A DNA stretch of 64,000 bases, from NCBI GenBank assembly GCA_963277665.1, contig OY728147.1:1262191424-1262255423 (forward strand), written 5' to 3'. The notes beneath the pieces are model-generated. The model did not search any database. It had not been told where the DNA came from and worked only from the letters and a program-made list of their open reading frames with translations. Shown here piece after piece: positions 1-10,975 of the stretch. The stretch's first letter is position 1. Every line of letters begins with the position of its first letter. Origin of the DNA: Viscum album. Taxonomy: Eukaryota > Streptophyta > Magnoliopsida > Santalales > Viscaceae. Position numbers and translations under genes: made by a program.

Positions 1-396
1 TTCATACACTAAGTTACAAATTACTTAATACCTAACACACCCTCTTCGGGGTTTTTAGCCCTAGGTAAAAATGTTCCAGAGCCTTTATTCAATTACCAGT
101 ATCCAGAAAGGGATTTATTTTCAAGTAGAACCCCACTACCGCTAATTTATAAAAATTTCAAGATTCTATCCTATACTTAGACATACCACTTAGACTTATC
201 TATAGGATTTTCACTAATTTTTTCTTATCTCCATTTTCTTAATATTACCTCAACTCAAATAAAGGGTTATATATACCTTTAAAGTTATAATCACCCTTAA
301 CTTATCAAAATTTAATTAAATTTCAAAGTCCTATTTTATCCTCAAATGATATCACCCTAATGTCTAAAAATATATAAACCCTCCTCTAATACAAAC
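1..396 (-). other. Untranslated leader of minus-strand Gypsy element A, cut by the window edge
   Basis: Read on the minus strand, this follows directly from the LTR end at 397. It opens with a primer-binding site (384-395) and continues as AT-rich sequence that resembles the leader of element D. A shared block is TCTAAGTATA, minus strand near 172-181 here and plus strand at 62551-62560 there. No gag start codon is reached before the window ends, which fits element D, where gag begins about 530 bases after the LTR. The coding part would lie left of base 1. The assignment rests on position and block similarity, not on protein. Confidence 0.55.
384..395 (-). other. Primer-binding site, initiator tRNA-Met type (element A)
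   Basis: The minus strand reads TTTGTATTAGAG, which differs at two positions from TTGGTATCAGAG, the usual plant initiator-tRNA-Met site. It lies one base after the LTR end (minus strand ...TTATA). Element K has the same layout, CCTTATA then G then TTGGTATCAGAG, at 48296-48315. This fixes the LTR boundary and the minus-strand orientation of element A. Confidence 0.6.
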
Positions 397-692
397 TATA
401 ATAGCCTAGATCCAATCATCAAGTAATTACACGATTTAAATAGAATTATTTGATTATAATACATTACTATGACCTTTAAGGTTTAATATTTTAGAGAATT
501 AAAACAAAACATTAACTAAAAAAAATTTCAATTCCCTTTTCAACTAATAGACAATTTCCAAATATATAAACAACTTCTTGATCCATAACAAGTTTTCAAA
601 ATCTCCCATAAATTATTCTCATAATATACCCTTCTAGACATATCTTATATAATACTTTTCTTTATAAAATAGGGAAATAGAAGTATAAGAAA

Positions 693-715
693 GGGGTGTG
701 ATGAAAATCTCAGTA
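693..715 (-). promoter_or_regulatory. Conserved LTR box (TACTGAG...CACACCCC) of element A
   Basis: The minus strand reads TACTGAG, then TTTTCAT, then CACACCCC. Closely similar boxes lie at 49103-49124 and 56679-56700 (minus, element C), 29292-29313 and 36537-36557 (Gypsy-1), 47988-48010 (K), 62199-62219 (D) and around 27450-27463 (G). They all lie between about 240 and 550 bases from the LTR 3' end. The function is unknown; an RNA-processing or packaging signal in the R/U5 part is possible. Confidence 0.5.
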
Positions 716-996
716 AGGGTAAACATAAGTGATAATAATAATTGACCATAATTGATCATAATATGAGTATTTGGGTATAATAAATATACGTATGAAAATA
801 ATACCCAAAAAAATATATATCATAAAACATGCGTCTATAAGCATTAAAGATATACTCATAACATTAAATTAACAAACCTTTAACATGGAAAAGAAAAAAT
901 AATTATTAATTAATTATGATCCATGGAATCTAGGAAGGAATATGTGGTAATGATAAACACAATATTTCTTATCTTTGTGAACATAGAGACCCACCG

Positions 997-1236
997 ACCT
1001 ATTCACACATAAAATTCCAAGTAGAGATAAATGCTATCATACTCACCATTTGTGAATATATCTACTTGATAACCTATTCAAAAATAAAAATTGGAGAAGA
1101 GTAAATATCCATCACACTCACCCACTTTTAATGTAACTACTTGCTAACCTGTTCAGACATTAAATTGTGAGTAGAGCTATGTTCCATCACACTCACCCTT
1201 TATAAACCTATTTACTCTCTAACCTATTCACATAAC
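997..1236. repeat. 75-bp tandem repeat, about 3.2 copies
   Basis: The phrase ACCTATTCA or a one-base variant starts at 997, 1072, 1147 and 1222, so the period is exactly 75 bases. Each unit also carries GAGTAGAGAT-like and ATCACACTCACC-like phrases. A weaker copy may precede 997. The array lies inside LTR A, about 280 bases upstream (in LTR orientation) of the conserved box at 693-715, where related LTRs carry arrays with unrelated units. Confidence 0.85.
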
Positions 1237-2652
1237 ATTTATATCTCATGAAACATAAGACTTTACCTAATGAATAATAGTGGGATATGGGTACCAACCT
1301 TCTCATAATCCATACATTTTAGTATCACTTTAAAAACAATCATGATATCCTAGAAAAACACATAATAAGAAAATGGGTTCCATAAAATTTCCAAATAATC
1401 ATATAATGAACCCATAAGAAAAAATAGGTTTTAATTAAATAAATATTAATGAAACCATGGATAGAAAATGTGATACATAGGGATTCATATATGGAAATCA
1501 TTATTAATATAATTAATGATCATAACATGATAAACCCATGGAAAATAAATGGGTATTTAATGACATTAGGTAAATTTATTGGTAAATACCATCCCATAAA
1601 GACAATAAAGAATATGGTATTTATAAAATATATATAAATTATATATTTTAAACTAATAATTATTCCTATAAATATATTTATTACATATATGTGAACACAC
1701 ATCTATCAATGTAATCAAGAACAGGGTATTCACATAAGAAAGGCATTAGATGAAAAATTAAGGTTATACACTGAAAATAGTTAGGTAAGAAAAAGGAAGT
1801 GATGAATTATTTATCAAAAAGAAAATGAATTTATATAAGTCATCAATAGAATGAAGTTGGATGATTGCTTTTGTAAAAACATCCTAGATCAATAATAAGA
1901 TAAATTAAAGGACAATGACATAGATGAAAAAATACTTCTAAGGATTTTTGAAAAAATCACTTTAGGAATAAGAAATATCCTTGATCCTTTGAAAACATTT
2001 TAAAATAGATATTTTTTAAATCTTGGAGAAAAATAATTTATCTTATAGAAACCATGAAAATTTAGAGATATAGTTTCAAATTAAATAGAAATGATATGCA
2101 AATATGTATTCCCAAGTAAAGCAATAAAAGATAACATTTTCAACATATTCATAACATGATGAAGTTATAGGTAACTTTTAAAATTTTATTTCCAAGAGGG
2201 GAATTAATTTTTTTAAACACTTTACCTTTAAAAATGAATCATCAATATTAATTCCTAGAAAAACTATAAAAATTATTACATGAAATTAGGGGTGGAAAAT
2301 ATTCTGAAATACTTTTTTTGAAAGCCACATCATAAAAAGAGTATTAGATTTCTATTTTTAATATGGTTAAATATAATTATTAGAATAATAAAATATAATC
2401 CATATTATTTTTACCAAAAATAAAGGATAAAATTGGTGGGAATGAAAAAATTAACTTGAAAGAAAGATCCAATTTAAAATGGTAGTTCCTTCTTGATAAC
2501 TTAATACTTTTAGGTAAGAGAAAAATCAAGTAGGAAGACCTAAATCAAAAGAGAATTATCCAAAGAAATATAAATGAGAAAATCATTAAATATAAAACAA
2601 TCATGATAAAAATTATAATAGGGATTTATTTTCACCCTTAAAAATAGAACAT

Positions 2653-3164
2653 GGTGTATAAAATAAACACGTATCAAGGAATTAAAATTTGAGACAGAGA
2701 ACCCTTTGAACATGAGGTGAATTTGAATAAAAAAATAAAAAGGTATGGATTTAAATTTGAATTTAATTAAAATGAATAAAAATTATTTCATGATATAATA
2801 TCTCAATTTTATATCATATACGCCATTTAAAATTAATTAGGTGCATAATACAAAACATTTCTGAAAGAGAGGAATTTGAGATGGAAAACCCGTACATCTT
2901 CGGTAACTTTTTTATTATAGAACCTTGATAGATAAAACATTAAATTATTGTTTATATAAAATTTAATTAAATGGAATAATTATAAAATATATCATATTCA
3001 TATTATGCACAAATTTTAAAGGAAAATAGGTGCATAAATATAATACCTATCTTAGTGAAGGGAAATTGATATGAAAACCTTCATCGCTTAGAAACGTTCT
3101 AATTATAACCATTTGAAAGATAAAGATCTTGAAATTTATGTTAAAAAATTAAGAATAGATGTAA

Positions 3165-3196
<32 letters not shown>

Positions 3197-3420
3197 CCAA
3201 TAGGTAGTAAACACACCATTTAAATTAAATTAGGTAAATAAAAGAAAATGTGTCTCAAAGGAGGAAATTTTGAGACAAAACACTTAACTTGTTTCCCTGC
3301 TTAATCAGATGCACTCTAAGATCTTGTATAAAAAAAATAACTATCTTAATAACTAATTTCATAACAAAATTCATACCATTTTTTTAATTTTCATATATAA
3401 TCATCATCTAAATTTATATT
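2653..3420. repeat. About 188-bp diverged tandem repeat, four units
   Basis: The phrase GGTGCATAATA or a variant recurs at 2653, 2840, 3029 and 3233, giving spacings of 187, 189 and 204 bases. After each anchor comes a block resembling GGAATTTGAGATGGAAAACC, then an AT-rich tail. The longer last spacing is explained by an AT dinucleotide run at 3169-3196. Copies are strongly diverged. The array lies inside LTR A; LTR G seems to have only one such block, near 26330-26400. Confidence 0.6.
3169..3196. repeat. AT dinucleotide microsatellite
   Basis: About 14 uninterrupted AT units lie within the third unit of the 188-bp tandem repeat of LTR A. It is likely length-variable and carries no other visible signal. 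Confidence 0.9.
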
Positions 3421-4487
3421 AGTTGTTTCATTTCTGTATTTTCTTACATTAGGTGTTCATAGTTTTGACTGTTTGTAGTAATTTCATAGGAGCAATGTCT
3501 ACATTCATTCATCTTAAAAAGTTTATAATTTTAAATTAATTAAAGTTACTATAATGGATAAATTATAATGATTTATTAAGTTTAAATTTCCTTCCCAGAT
3601 TACTTTAGTCTTTATTCAAAATGATAAAATTGATGACAAATATTTTTTGATTTTTTTACCGTTGAATGGTGTTTTTTTTAATTTTTGAGTTAAATATTGA
3701 TATATACTTCACAGAACCAAAAAATAATTATTTAAATAATAAATTAATATTATACTAGTATCTATGCTTTTATAATTTTCCATGATATAATTTCATAGCA
3801 TTGTTCAACTAGCTCGTTAAACTGACCCAATCACGAACGCACCGTGATTATTTAGGATTATGAGTTGAATTATGTGTAATATCATTAAAACTTTAGAATA
3901 ATGATATATTTTAGTGTTTAATAGTGTGATATATCATAATTGAAAAGGATTTATAAGAATAATTAATGAATATTAAAATAAAACATAATCTAAATTAATG
4001 ATTTTCCTCTTAGTATGCATGTTTTAAAAAATTGAATTTTCTATAATCGTTTATCGATCATATCATTAATAGGTTCTATAATTTCTCATAAAAAAACTTA
4101 ATGATATAATAAACATTATATTTATCCTTTAAAACCATTCTCATGAATGGTCATGTATGGAATTTTTGGGCAAAAATCCCTCAAGGCATCATTGAAGCAT
4201 TTTTGAGGTGATTGTGTTTGTTGACAAAGTGGACATCTGTGTGGTGATTGTTGACGAAGCAAAACAATGACATAAAAATTTGTTGAAAAAGGGGATTTCA
4301 TGGTGGAATGTTGAGTTCAAGATCTGTGGTCAACAATCCATGTTTGATTCAAGAACATCGACAAAGGAATGGATGATCTGGAGGTGGTACAAAAAGAACA
4401 GATACAAGGTGGCGCCGTTTTCCAGTGTTTGCCAAATTTTTGGGCCTGAAAATTGACAAATGAAGAAAAGTGGTTTTTGGAAAAGAG

Positions 4488-5000
4488 ACTTGCGCGCCGT
4501 GTACTTGATGGTAAGGAAACCTGTACGCCATATGTTTTTCAAGATCAGAAGGTCAAAATATGGAAAAGGAAAGAGGGTTGCGCAGTTATTGCTGTGGTCA
4601 CGAAGGTGACTTGCGCGCCATGAAGAGGCTTGCGCGCCGATACCTAGGAGGCTTGGGAACTTGCATGCCTATTGTTTTTCAAGATCAGGAGATCAAAATA
4701 TGGCGAAGGGAAGAAGGTCACGCAGGTATTGGGTTGGTTGTGCAAGTGACTTGAAGTATTTGAAGAGACCTGCGCGCCGAGACTTGTGCGTCGAAAGGAG
4801 ACTTGCGCGCCATCATGTAGGGTGTCCAAATTCCTATAAATACAGGACCACCCCTACTAATTTTTGAATGGATTTCAACACTTAAAAAAATAAGATCTCT
4901 CGTCGTACAGGTGTGGAAGTTGTGCAAGTGGTGTGTGGTCGCGCAGGTGGACTTGCGCACCAGTGTTTGAAGTTCCGTGCCGGTTGGTAGTTGCGCGCCA
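4488..5000 (+). repeat. Dispersed GC-rich motif cluster (CTTGCGCGCC) in the 5' LTR
   Basis: Exact or one-step variants of ACTTGCGCGCC occur at 4488, 4609, 4629, 4769, 4801, 4951 (GCGCACC) and 4990. Weaker forms follow at about 5100-5155. The spacing is irregular, so this is not a simple tandem repeat. The same cluster is present in the 3' LTR, where several copies have lost CpGs by C-to-T or G-to-A change. The copies flank the TATA box at 4835, so an enhancer or transcription-factor array is plausible (inference). Confidence 0.75.
4835..4842 (+). promoter_or_regulatory. TATA box of the Copia-1 5' LTR
   Basis: TATAAATA lies in the context TTCCTATAAATACAGG, about 670 bases into the LTR. The 3' LTR keeps the same box at 12318-12325. 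Transcription would start roughly 25-35 bases downstream, placing the U3/R border near 4870. Confidence 0.7.
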
Positions 5001-5763
5001 ATATTGGTTTGGGCGTAAAAAGGATTTAGTCACACATGTTTGGAGTTGCAGAAGATTGTGCCACGCAAGTAGTTGAGGAAAACATGCGTGCCCGTTGTGA
5101 CTTGTGCGCCGATACTTGCGTGCCGATTTTGACTTGCGTTCCAAGTAAGGGTGATTTCCCGGTAGTGTTTTCAGGCTGTGTGGAAGCTGGTAGTTTGCCC
5201 GATACCCTCGGTGCAAAGAGAAATTCATCTACGGGTGAAAGTTGGACTTCAACAGAGCATCTATATACAACAGAGGATGTATTCATTAGAGATAATGAAG
5301 AGACCTACAGGTCTATAAACTGTGAGTGGATCCTTTCCAGAGCAGTGAGCACAGAAAGAGGAAGAAGATGACCCTCTCCACCGGCAGTGAGCCAGAGAGA
5401 GAGAAATAGGGAGTGACCCTTGGGAAAGAAGTGAGATGACCCTAAACCTTGTAAAGGCAGTGAGCCTGGGACAAATTGACTATTCCCGAACCTTGTAATC
5501 CACAGCCAGTGAAGTTTTGTGGAATTTGGTACGACTGACAACCTGTTGGTGTATGCTCCTTGGACGTAGCCCTTAGCGGTGAACCAAGTAAAAATTTCCG
5601 TGTCTTATTCTTGATTTACTTTCTGTTTATATTGTGCAATAGGAAAGAGTGAGAAGAGTGTTTTTCTTAACAGCGAAACAAGATCTGAACGAGCTTTAAT
5701 TTCAAATTAGTCATACCCTAATTCACCCCCTCTCAGGGTATTCATCCTTGTGGACCTAACAAG

Positions 5764-5774
5764 TGGTATTAGAG
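5764..5774 (+). other. Primer-binding site, initiator tRNA-Met type (Copia-1)
   Basis: TGGTATTAGAG lies two bases after the LTR end. It differs at one position from TGGTATCAGAG, the standard plant initiator-tRNA-Met site. It would prime minus-strand DNA synthesis. Confidence 0.8.
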
Positions 5775-5802
5775 GGAAAAGTTGATATTTTTTCTTCTCT
5801 CA

Positions 5803-7930
5803 ATGAAGGACACTAATCATAAAGGGATTCCGATCTTCGACGAATGTAATTTTCACATATGGAAGAATCAAATGCAACACTATTTCCGATCCGTGGGAAT
5901 GGATGCGTTTTCAACAGCTATGCATGGTATCACAACTGATATTAATAGTGGTGCATTATCAGAAGCTGAGCATAGAGAGTTGGATGCTGACTCCAAAGCA
6001 ATCAATGCCTTAGGGGGAGCCCTTTCCAATCCCATCTATACAAATGTGATAACATGAAAAACGTCACATGCCATGTGGTAAAAGATTTTGAATATATATG
6101 AAGGGGATACAAAGGTCAGTGAGGCAAAGGTGAAAGTGTGGTAGAAAAAGTATGAAGATCTGAGAATGAACCTGAATGAGTCTATTGATACATTCTTTGA
6201 TAGGGTAAATGCTTTGGTAGAAGACATGCAAGGTCTTGGTGAAATTATCGAAGACATAAAAATTGTAAATCACATCTTGAGAAAACTTCCACCTCAGTTC
6301 AATCCGAAAGTTTCTGTTTTGGAAGATAAAGACCCAAAAGAATTAACATTTGATAACCTTCATAGCACCTTTGTTGCATATGAAATGAGAAATGATGATA
6401 ACAACACTATGTAAAAGGGGAAATCTAAAGAGGTGGCATTTAAGGCCATAAAGAAGCTCACCATTGAAGATTCTCAGGAGGAAGAAGAGATAGATGAGGT
6501 AATGTCATTCCTCTCCTCAAACTTTCAAAGAGGAAAAGGAAAGTTCAAAGGGAAACTTCCTCTTGTATGATTTAGATTTGGAAAGGTTGAACATCTCACA
6601 GCAAGATGCCCCAAAATGTTTCAAGAAGAAAATGATGAAGATAATGTTGAAATTTCCAAGAAGAAATCTTCAGCCTATGTGAAAGGGAAAAAGCAGTTAA
6701 AGAGAAATTTCTTCAAGAAAAAGAATCTTCATTCACAAGAAATAGATAGTTCAGATGAGTTTGAGGTTGAAGAGGTTGAGGAGATTGAAAACTGCAAAGA
6801 TCATGGAGAAAATGATTTGGTGGCGGTCGTCGGCAGTTCTCATGAAAAGGAAGAAACTGAGGCTGGAGAAGAAGAAGAAGAAGTTGAAGGAAGGGTTGAT
6901 ATGGAAGGTGAATTGGAAGCAGCTTTTGAGGAGATAGATGTTTGGAGAGCCAAAATGAAGAAATCCAATAAAGTGGTTCGTGATGCCAAACTCTATATGC
7001 AACAATAGGATGAAGAAAATTCTGAGCTGTTAGAAGAAATTGAAATACTAAAATCATCAACACCAGAGAGATCAGAAAATATTGTTGAGTATAAGCTTAA
7101 AATTGAGGAACAAAAGAAGGAAATTGATTGTTTGACTAACACAGGAAAGGATCAGGTCAGACATATCAAAGACCTTGAAGAAGAAGTAGTCAATCTGCGA
7201 CAAAAAATGAAGGATCAAGAAAAACTCTTGACCTCCAATGTGATTTTAGGAAAGCAGGTCATTCCGAAGACTAAAAAGGTGAAAGAGGAGCCTAGTTGTT
7301 CAGTAGGAAAGAAGAATCAATTGAGCTCAGACGTTAAGGTTGATTCAGGGCTTGATAAGAAGCAAAAATTTGTTGCAATTTAAGTTAGACCACAAGCACC
7401 CATCTCGAAATTGAAGGTTGATTTGGGTACAAAGCAGAATTAGAATATTCAGAGATCCTAAGGGGAAACTCATAGTGATGAAGTAACACAAAGGAATGAA
7501 CCTTATATTAGGTGTTATTGTTGTGGGAAGATGGGACATTCATAGTATGTGTATTCCATATCCAAGAGATATCGAAGGGAACAAAAACAGAGGTGGCATC
7601 CAAACAGAGAACGGTTTTCCAGAACATATTTCAAATGACACTATTTTTGGTGCAGTGGATTTGGTTACATGGCTAGGTACTGCACTTCAACCATACATAG
7701 AAATGTGCCAAAGTAGAATCAAAACGTTCGAAAGCAGAAGATCAATAAACCAACATGTGAGTTAAAAATGCAGAATAGATTTTCATCTTTGCAAGATGAA
7801 GCTGGTCCATCATACTCTGAGAAAGAACAGAAGTCCCAATCCATGCCGAGTGCGAAGGAAAAAGTATAGACCAAGAAGAAGAAAAATGAGAAGGTTGTGG
7901 TGGCAGAAATTTCCCTTAAGGCATCAGATC
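5803..7930 (+). pseudogene. gag: Copia-1 gag (nucleocapsid) remnant
   Basis: The chosen start is ATG 5803, opening with MKDTNHKGIP and followed by a FDECNFHIWK block typical of Copia Gag (UBN2/DUF4219 type). The frame continues to the protease but has stops, among them 6055, 6412, 6568, 7006 and 7381. The zinc knuckle near 6568-6609 is broken: the first Cys position is TGA and the second is TTT (Phe), while the His and the last Cys remain. Downstream are highly charged Glu/Lys-rich stretches (6616-7383), probably coiled coil. Gag would coat and package the element RNA. The methionine at 5782 is in frame but lies only 8 bases after the primer site, so 5803 is preferred. Confidence 0.85.
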
Positions 7931-8265
7931 GATCTGGTGTATGGATCCTTGATAGTGGTTGAACTTCTCACATGACAAGTAATAAGGATCTTGTTACAGG
8001 CATAAAATATGACAAAGAAGGAGTTTTAAAATTTGGAAATGATGAAGACCTGAAGATTGTTGGCTCAGGAAAAGACAAGTTTGGGGGCAAAGAAATGATA
8101 TGTACTGATGTCTTGGTTGTAGAGGGGCTTAGTCATAACTTGCTTAGTGTCAATCAACTACGTGACTCTGGGCACTCTATCCAATTTACCAAGAAGATGT
8201 GTGTTGTGAAAGGAAAATATGGAGCAGTTGTTCTACCTAAAAAAAGGACAAAGGGAAATCTTTAA
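7931..8265 (+). pseudogene. pro: Copia-1 aspartic protease remnant
   Basis: The protease motif WILDSG is present, with Asp-Ser-Gly at 7951-7959. The next codon, normally Cys in Copia proteases, is TGA at 7960-7962. After it come TSHMT and the family's C-terminal block LSHNLLSVNQL near 8131-8163. The enzyme would cut the Gag-Pol polyprotein. It is in frame with gag and integrase, as expected for single-ORF Copia elements. The frame ends with TAA at 8263-8265. Confidence 0.88.
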
Positions 8266-9345
8266 CTTGTAGGTGGTGAAGAAGATACGTGCCTTTTATC
8301 CAGAGAGGAAGAAAACCAGCTGTGGCATAAGCGACATTGTCATCTATGCCAACCATCCATGGAAGATCTGGTAAAGTGAGATGCTATAAGAGACCTTCCC
8401 AAACTATCACGTGATCACACTCATCTGTGTGATGCTTGCCAACAAGGGAAGACCATCAGAAATACATACATGCCAAAGGAACAAAAATCAACTAGATTAC
8501 TTGAATTGGTGCATGCTGATATATGTGGACCAATCTCACCATGAGCTATAAATGGGAAAAGGTACTATTTTATTTTCATTGATGATTATAGTAGAATGAC
8601 CTGGGTATTTTTCGTTACCCATAAGATAGAGGTGTTCAGTTGCATAAAGCAGTATAGGAGAGAATCAGAAAGGATGCTTGGGCAGAAAATTCTAAAGTTT
8701 CGTACTGATAATGGTATGAAATTCACAAACAGTTAAGTCGAAAACTATCACGAAAAACATGGGATAAGGCATCAAGTTTCATCAGTGAGAACTCCCCAAT
8801 AGAATGGATTGGTTGAGAGGATAAATTGGATAATCAAAAACATAGCCAGAACGATGTTTATTGAAAAGGACATACCAGAGAAATTTTGGAAGGAAACAGT
8901 TTTGACATCAGTCTATATTTCGAACAGGTCTATATTGTGTCCGAAGGAAGGGAAGACTCCATATGAAATGTGGTACAGAAAGAAGTCAATGCTGAAATAC
9001 TTTCGAATCTTTGGGAGTAAGTGCTTCATTCTCAACAAAGAAAATCACAGGAAGTTTGAGTTACGAGGAGATAAGGGGATATTCATCAGATACTCCGGGA
9101 AAAGCAAATCATATAAATGTTTCAACAAAAGGCTGGGAAAAATTGTTGAGAGAAATGATGTCACTATAGTTGAAAATGAAAAGAATACTCGACGACCCAG
9201 TGAACAGTTTCTGGATGAAAGTGATGATGAGGTAAGCAACACAGGGGGAACAGAAGTGGTAGAGGCTGACTCAGAAGAAGATACTGATGATGAACAAGAA
9301 AGTGTCAAGTCTGTGTTTGCAAGGAAGCCAAAGAGTCGAGTTTAA
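8266..9345 (+). pseudogene. int: Copia-1 integrase remnant
   Basis: A GAG-pre-integrase/zinc module is seen at about 8320-8455 (WHKRH...CDACQQGK). The core follows: HADICGP gives the first catalytic Asp (near 8515), FRTDNGM the second (near 8707) and the NGLVER block the Glu (near 8817). The C-terminal GKTPYEMWY and FGSKCFILN blocks are typical of Copia. In-frame stops include TGA in the pre-integrase and core parts and a TAG in TPQ-stop-NG, where the family has Gln. The long open part 8809-9345 ends in an acidic linker. The enzyme would insert the cDNA into the host chromosome. Confidence 0.9.
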
Positions 9346-9439
9346 ATTGATAGGTAGAATATCATTGGTGATCAAACAGCTCCAGTTCAGACTCAAAGAA
9401 TGAAATCATTACAACAAACATATTTTTTTATCTCAGGTG

Positions 9440-10460
9440 GCGCCATTTTTTTTTTCCCGATGTAGCTGAAGATGAAAAATGGGTTCAGGCTATGAATGAA
9501 GAGATTGATCATATTGAGAAGAACTAGACATGAGAGATTGTTTTGAGGCTAGCAGACAAGAATGTCATCGGGACTAAATGGGTCTATCGCAACAAGATGA
9601 ATGAAGATGGAATAGTGATTCAGAATAAAGCATGGATAGTGTGCAAGGGATACTCCCAGATAGAGGGAATAGATGTTGATGAGACATTTTCACCAGTTGC
9701 AAGGCTGGAGACAATCAAATTATTTTTGGCCATAACAGTGAAAAGAAAGTTCAAAGTGTTCCAGATGGATGTCAAATCTGAATTCTTGAATGGTTTTCTG
9801 GAAGAAGAGGTGTATATTGAGTATCCAAATTTTTTCTCATTCATGAGGATGAGAACAAAGTTTGCAGGCTAAAGAAGGCATTATATGGGCCGAAACAAGC
9901 ACCAAGAGCATGGTACTCAAGGCTTGATCAGTACTTAAAGAAGCTCGGTTTCTAGAGTGGGGGAGTTGATTACAATTTCTATTTCAGCAACGACAGTAAT
10001 CAAAGAATGATGGTGTTGGTGTATGTCGATGACATAATATTTGGTGGATCAGATGAAGCTCAGTGCAGACAATTTTCTGAATTCATGAAAAATGAGTTTG
10101 AAATGTTAATGATTGTAGAGCTAACATTTTTCCTTGGTCTATAGGTGACACAAGGAAGGAATGTAACATTCATTTCTCAATACAAATATGCCAAAGGGGT
10201 TTTAAGAAGGTTTGGCATGGAGAATTCCAAGGATATGAAAACTCCGGTTGCTACCCGGATGAAATTATCAAAAGATGAGGATGGAAAGGTAGTTAATATC
10301 ACAGAATACAGGGAAATTATTGGAAGTTTGTTGTATTTGACCACGACAAGGCCTGATATTATTTTCGCCACATGCCAAGCAGCGAGATATCAGAGTAATC
10401 CCAAGGAAAGCCACATGCTTGCATTGAAAAGAATACTTTGATATATCCAGGGCACAATGG
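9440..10460 (+). pseudogene. rt: Copia-1 reverse transcriptase remnant
   Basis: Copia RT blocks are recognisable in two frames: IGTKWVYRNK (near 9570), FSPVARLETIK (near 9690), FQMDVKSEFLNG (near 9760), then after a frameshift in the T-run near 9825-9838, [13 protein letters not shown] (near 9881). The catalytic YVDD is intact at 10022-10033. A later block, RPDIIFA, is near 10351. Another frame change lies between 9346 and 9540, close to a poly-T run. In-frame stops include a TAG near 10143. RT would copy element RNA into cDNA in virus-like particles. Confidence 0.9.
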
Positions 10461-10975
10461 ATTTCAACTTGACATATACTGAAAAATCTCAGATAGAGTT
10501 ATTGGGATATACTGTTATAGACTGGGCCGATTCAGCGGATGATAGAAAATCAACGTCAGGTGGTGCATTCTATCTTGGTGAATTGTGTATTACTTAGATA
10601 AGAAAGAAGTAAGATTGAATTTCATTGAGCACCGCGAAAGATGAGTATATTGTGACCACTCAAGCATACACACAGTTATTGTGGATGAAGCAGTAGCTTG
10701 AAGATATGGGAGTTGAAGTGAAGTCTTTGATCAGAATACAGTGTGATAACTCAAGTGCTATAAATCTCAGCAAAAATCCCGTCCATCACTCAAGGACAAA
10801 TTACATTGAGTTAAATTATCATTTTATCTAGGAGAAGGTTGAGCATGGAATTGTGAAGTTGGAGTATGTGCCTACAGAGCTACAGGTTGCAGACATTTTG
10901 ACAAAGGCCTTACCCAAGGAAGATTTTGAGAGGCATCGACTGGCTCTGGAAGTTCAGTCGACTCCCCGCACTTGA
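10461..10975 (+). pseudogene. rnh: Copia-1 RNase H remnant
   Basis: The Copia RNase H signature is present: DWADSADDRKSTSG near 10521, a degraded ISLSTAKDEYI block near 10620, and QCDNSSAINLSKNPV near 10741. It closes with VADILTKALPKEDF near 10886. Stops occur at several places. The domain would remove the RNA strand during cDNA synthesis. The frame ends at the TGA near 10973, and no further domain follows. Confidence 0.88.

Larger units (their letters stand above)
397..4163 (-). repeat. Gypsy LTR, 3' part (element A), interrupted by Copia-1 at 4163/4164
   Basis: This is noncoding, AT-rich sequence in minus orientation. It shows blocks typical of this LTR family. One is a box near 1250-1320 whose minus strand reads like GGTACCCATATC...ATTCATTAGGTAAA; similar boxes occur at about 26965, 47650 and 61770. 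A 75-bp tandem array lies at 997-1236 and a TACTGAG...CACACCCC box at 693-715. The region 3430-4163 matches 25264-25960 in inverted orientation. That match continues across the Copia-1 insertion to 13247, which shows that 4163 and 13247 were once adjacent. No protein-coding potential is visible. The short reading frames at 1449-1637 and 1520-1702 overlap on opposite strands and look like chance. Confidence 0.65.
4164..5761 (+). repeat. 5' LTR of Copia-1
   Basis: It is 1598 bp, from TTTTGGG (decayed from the TGTTGGG that begins the 3' LTR) to CCTAACA. It ends two bases before the primer site. It contains a TATA box at 4835-4842, a cluster of CTTGCGCGCC motifs on both sides of the TATA box, and a purine-rich GAGAGAGAAATAGGGAGTGACC stretch near 5395-5416 that is retained in the 3' LTR. 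The short reading frames inside (for example 5036-5371) are not conserved in the 3' LTR and are not taken as genes. Confidence 0.93.

Noticed and set aside
997..1236. CRISPR-like spaced repeat
   Set aside because: A 75-bp unit repeats without distinct spacers, in a plant LTR; it is a minisatellite.
5036..5371. 111-codon frame in the Copia-1 5' LTR
   Set aside because: The 3' LTR copy breaks it and it overlaps the GC-rich motif cluster.
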